A DNA stretch of 64,000 nt from Belliella filtrata (lineage in GTDB: Bacteria > Bacteroidota > Bacteroidia > Cytophagales > Cyclobacteriaceae). The translations under genes and the position numbers were made by a program. The notes beneath the pieces are model-generated. The model did not search any database. It was not told the DNA's origin and saw nothing but the letters and a program-made list of their open reading frames with translations. The stretch is taken from NCBI RefSeq assembly GCF_022549775.1, contig NZ_JAKZGP010000011.1:1-64000 (forward strand). Reading direction: 5' to 3'. Every line of letters starts with the position of its first letter. Position 1 is the first letter of the stretch. Below, piece after piece: positions 62,605 to 64,000 of this stretch.

Positions 62605-63651
62605 TTACATAAGAAGTAAAGTGATATATAGCTCAGTCATGAGCCCAAGTGATAAAAATGTGATGTAAATATGCCCCAATATGAAAAACTTGATCATTGT
62701 CTTTATCCAACTTTGTTTGTAGATATTCTTAAACGACAAAAAAGAATACACCGATACTATAGTGAAAGTGATGGTTACTACCCAGCCCGAGCTGAAATTC
62801 AAATTGGTGATCCCCAGTATCCCTAGTCCATAAATCAAATAAGCAAAAGTGTGCAAGTGCAAAGCATGCACCATGTGTTCTACAAAGTATTTGTCAGATC
62901 GAATATAAAGTAACATTAGAATTCCTGCAAAAATGGGTAACAAAGCAAACATCATCAGCGGTAAGTTTCTAGCTACACCACTGATAAATAAATTGGAGTT
63001 TGCAATGAATGCCCTTTGTTTTTCAGTGCTTATGATATTCCCTATACCCCAAGATGACTCTTGAAGTGATTGTTCGAATTCTGCCATACTAACATCGCTA
63101 TCTTGAGCGAGTATTTTTAGCTCTTTCCATTTTGTTTTTGAGGACTTTGATTCCTCTGGATTTTTTGAAGCTGTCTCTATTTCTTCAGCTAGGGCAAGCC
63201 CCTCCTCTTCAGTTAACTTATTTTTCTTTTTATTCCCTTCATTAATACTGATGAAATCATCATCTATAAACCTATCGTTGCTCAGAAATGTGTCCAGCAT
63301 GTTTTTTGGTATGATTAGGCTAAAGATGAAGAAATAGAATAGTGAAAAAATGAGATACAACCGTATGGGATGTATGTACTTTTTTCTTTTGCCTTCGCTG
63401 AAAACTAAGGTCAGACTCCCAGGTTTGAATAGTAATTTTGGTAGTGTGCGAAAGAAGGTGGAATCAAAGTTGATATAGTTTGAGAAGAAGTCTGATATGA
63501 AGATGCCAATTGACACCCTTTGGTCTTTGTTTTCTTGTCCACAGCTTGGGCAGAAATTCTCATCATTTAGCAAGGATTCCCCACAATTGAGACAATGATC
63601 TAGCTTTCTCGACTTTTTCACTTTATTAAATTTTGAAAGTAAACATACCAA
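62605..63651 (-). CDS. DUF3667 membrane protein with zinc ribbon
   Basis: A 348-residue protein. Near its N-terminus (about 20-40) four Cys in CLNCG and CPSCG form a zinc ribbon. The FFRTLPKLLFKPGSLTLVFSEGKRKKYIHPIRLYL stretch is the DUF3667 signature. Several helices follow, interrupted by a charged cytoplasmic segment at about 135-215. No ATG is in frame; it starts at TTG 63651 or GTG 63621. Function of the family is unknown. Confidence 0.88.
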   Translation of the reverse strand: MVCLLSKFNKVKKSRKLDHCLNCGESLLNDENFCPSCGQENKDQRVSIGIFISDFFSNYINFDSTFFRTLPKLLFKPGSLTLVFSEGKRKKYIHPIRLYLIFSLFYFFIFSLIIPKNMLDTFLSNDRFIDDDFISINEGNKKKNKLTEEEGLALAEEIETASKNPEESKSSKTKWKELKILAQDSDVSMAEFEQSLQESSWGIGNIISTEKQRAFIANSNLFISGVARNLPLMMFALLPIFAGILMLLYIRSDKYFVEHMVHALHLHTFAYLIYGLGILGITNLNFSSGWVVTITFTIVSVYSFLSFKNIYKQSWIKTMIKFFILGHIYITFLSLGLMTELYITLLLM

Positions 63652-63716
63652 TTCCCTTTTGAAATCAATAAATTAGTGACTCGAAATTTTCACTCAAAAA
63701 TTAAAAAAATAGGAAT

Positions 63717-64000
63717 ATGCAACTAAGAGTTTATGGTATCAAGAACTGTAATACGATGAAAAAGACTTTTGAATTCTTGGATTCTGAAGGAATTGACTAC
63801 GAGTTTGTAGATTATAAGAAACAAGCTCCAGATGCATCCTTATTAGTGAAGTTTGCTGATAAAGTTGGATTTGAGTCACTGATCAATAAAAAGGGGACAA
63901 CTTACCGAAAGCTTGACGATGCAGATAAAGAGAAAATGGAGTCTGAAAAATCAGCTTTGGCAGTACTCGCTGAAAAAAGCTCCATGATCAAAAGACCAAT
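63717..64000 (+). CDS. ArsC/Spx family protein, truncated by window end
   Basis: The first 94 codons of a gene running past the window. The opening MQLRVYGIKNCNTMKKTFEF resembles the YffB/Spx type, with Cys11 as the reactive residue; KKGTTYRKLDD and KSSMIKRP further on are family-typical. Members are thioredoxin-fold reductases or regulators; which is not clear. It is divergent from the DUF3667 gene with 65 bases between. Confidence 0.85.
   Translation, partial: MQLRVYGIKNCNTMKKTFEFLDSEGIDYEFVDYKKQAPDASLLVKFADKVGFESLINKKGTTYRKLDDADKEKMESEKSALAVLAEKSSMIKRP

Overview
The window looks like a chromosomal segment of a marine-type Bacteroidota, most likely order Cytophagales. The evidence is: AT-rich DNA; no clear Shine-Dalgarno sequences; Bacteroidota-style promoters (TTTG, about 19 bases, TAnnTTTG); a complete Alternative Complex III locus followed by an aa3-type oxidase; and several families typical of the phylum (DUF3667, DUF6089-like, DUF6728-like, DUF4221-like lipoproteins, long-form IspG). 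I saw no insertion sequence, phage, CRISPR array or other sign of recent transfer. Family names come from motif recognition by eye; no database search was run.

Layout. 0.3-2.5 kb: sugar isomerase/epimerase-like protein, lipoprotein cytochrome c and a DUF1080 lipoprotein. 2.6-5.4 kb: PlsC-type acyltransferase, then ribosomal protein S1. 5.5-7.9 kb: two tandem paralogous lipoproteins. 7.9-10.6 kb: Tat-exported molybdenum hydroxylase large subunit and its 2Fe-2S subunit. 10.84 kb: tRNA-Cys. 11.2-27.9 kb: the main feature, a 16-gene same-strand respiratory cluster (actABCDEF, coxB, coxA, ctaA, ctaB, two subunit-III genes, subunit IV, SCO, DUF420 and a small CxxC membrane protein). 28.2-35.4 kb: a very large NtrY-like sensor kinase and a large SprA-like surface protein. 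35.5-37.8 kb: Pif1/RecD-like helicase. 37.9-42.2 kb: SDR, ispG, small membrane protein, YjbR-like protein, ABC ATPase. 42.3-48.2 kb, minus strand: SlyD-type isomerase, small membrane protein, leuS, outer-membrane protein, MscS channel. 48.4-51.3 kb: GNAT-nitrilase fusion, kdsC, kdsA. 51.6-53.9 kb: two L,D-transpeptidases facing tail to tail. 54.2-56.2 kb: queD/PTPS, folE and an SDR lacking its catalytic Tyr. 56.3-59.3 kb: coiled-coil protein, SpoIIAA-like protein, flavin reductase, guaA. 59.5-62.5 kb: TPR plus periplasmic-binding lipoprotein-like protein and hemL. 62.6-64 kb: DUF3667 protein and the start of an ArsC/Spx-family gene cut by the window end.

How the genes work together. The act-cox cluster encodes a quinol-to-oxygen electron path: ACIII oxidises menaquinol, passes electrons through ActA/ActE hemes to CuA of CoxB, and CoxA reduces oxygen. 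CtaA/CtaB supply heme A, SCO delivers copper, and DUF420 plus the small CxxC protein are candidate assembly factors. CoxB has no fused cytochrome c, and ActA carries one extra heme domain at its N-terminus, which could provide the missing link. The cytochrome c at 1.35 kb and the molybdenum hydroxylase at 8-10 kb may feed this chain. Envelope functions (acyltransferase, KDO synthesis, two L,D-transpeptidases, MscS, outer-membrane proteins) make up much of the rest.

The most unusual points are the Tyr-less SDR beside a PTPS/FolE pair, the six-heme ActA, the His-rich CoxA N-terminus, the small CxxC protein at the end of the oxidase cluster, and two genes whose promoters sit so close to the start codon that leaderless mRNAs are predicted. 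Nothing here is clearly a previously undescribed system; these are leads inside a mostly housekeeping region.
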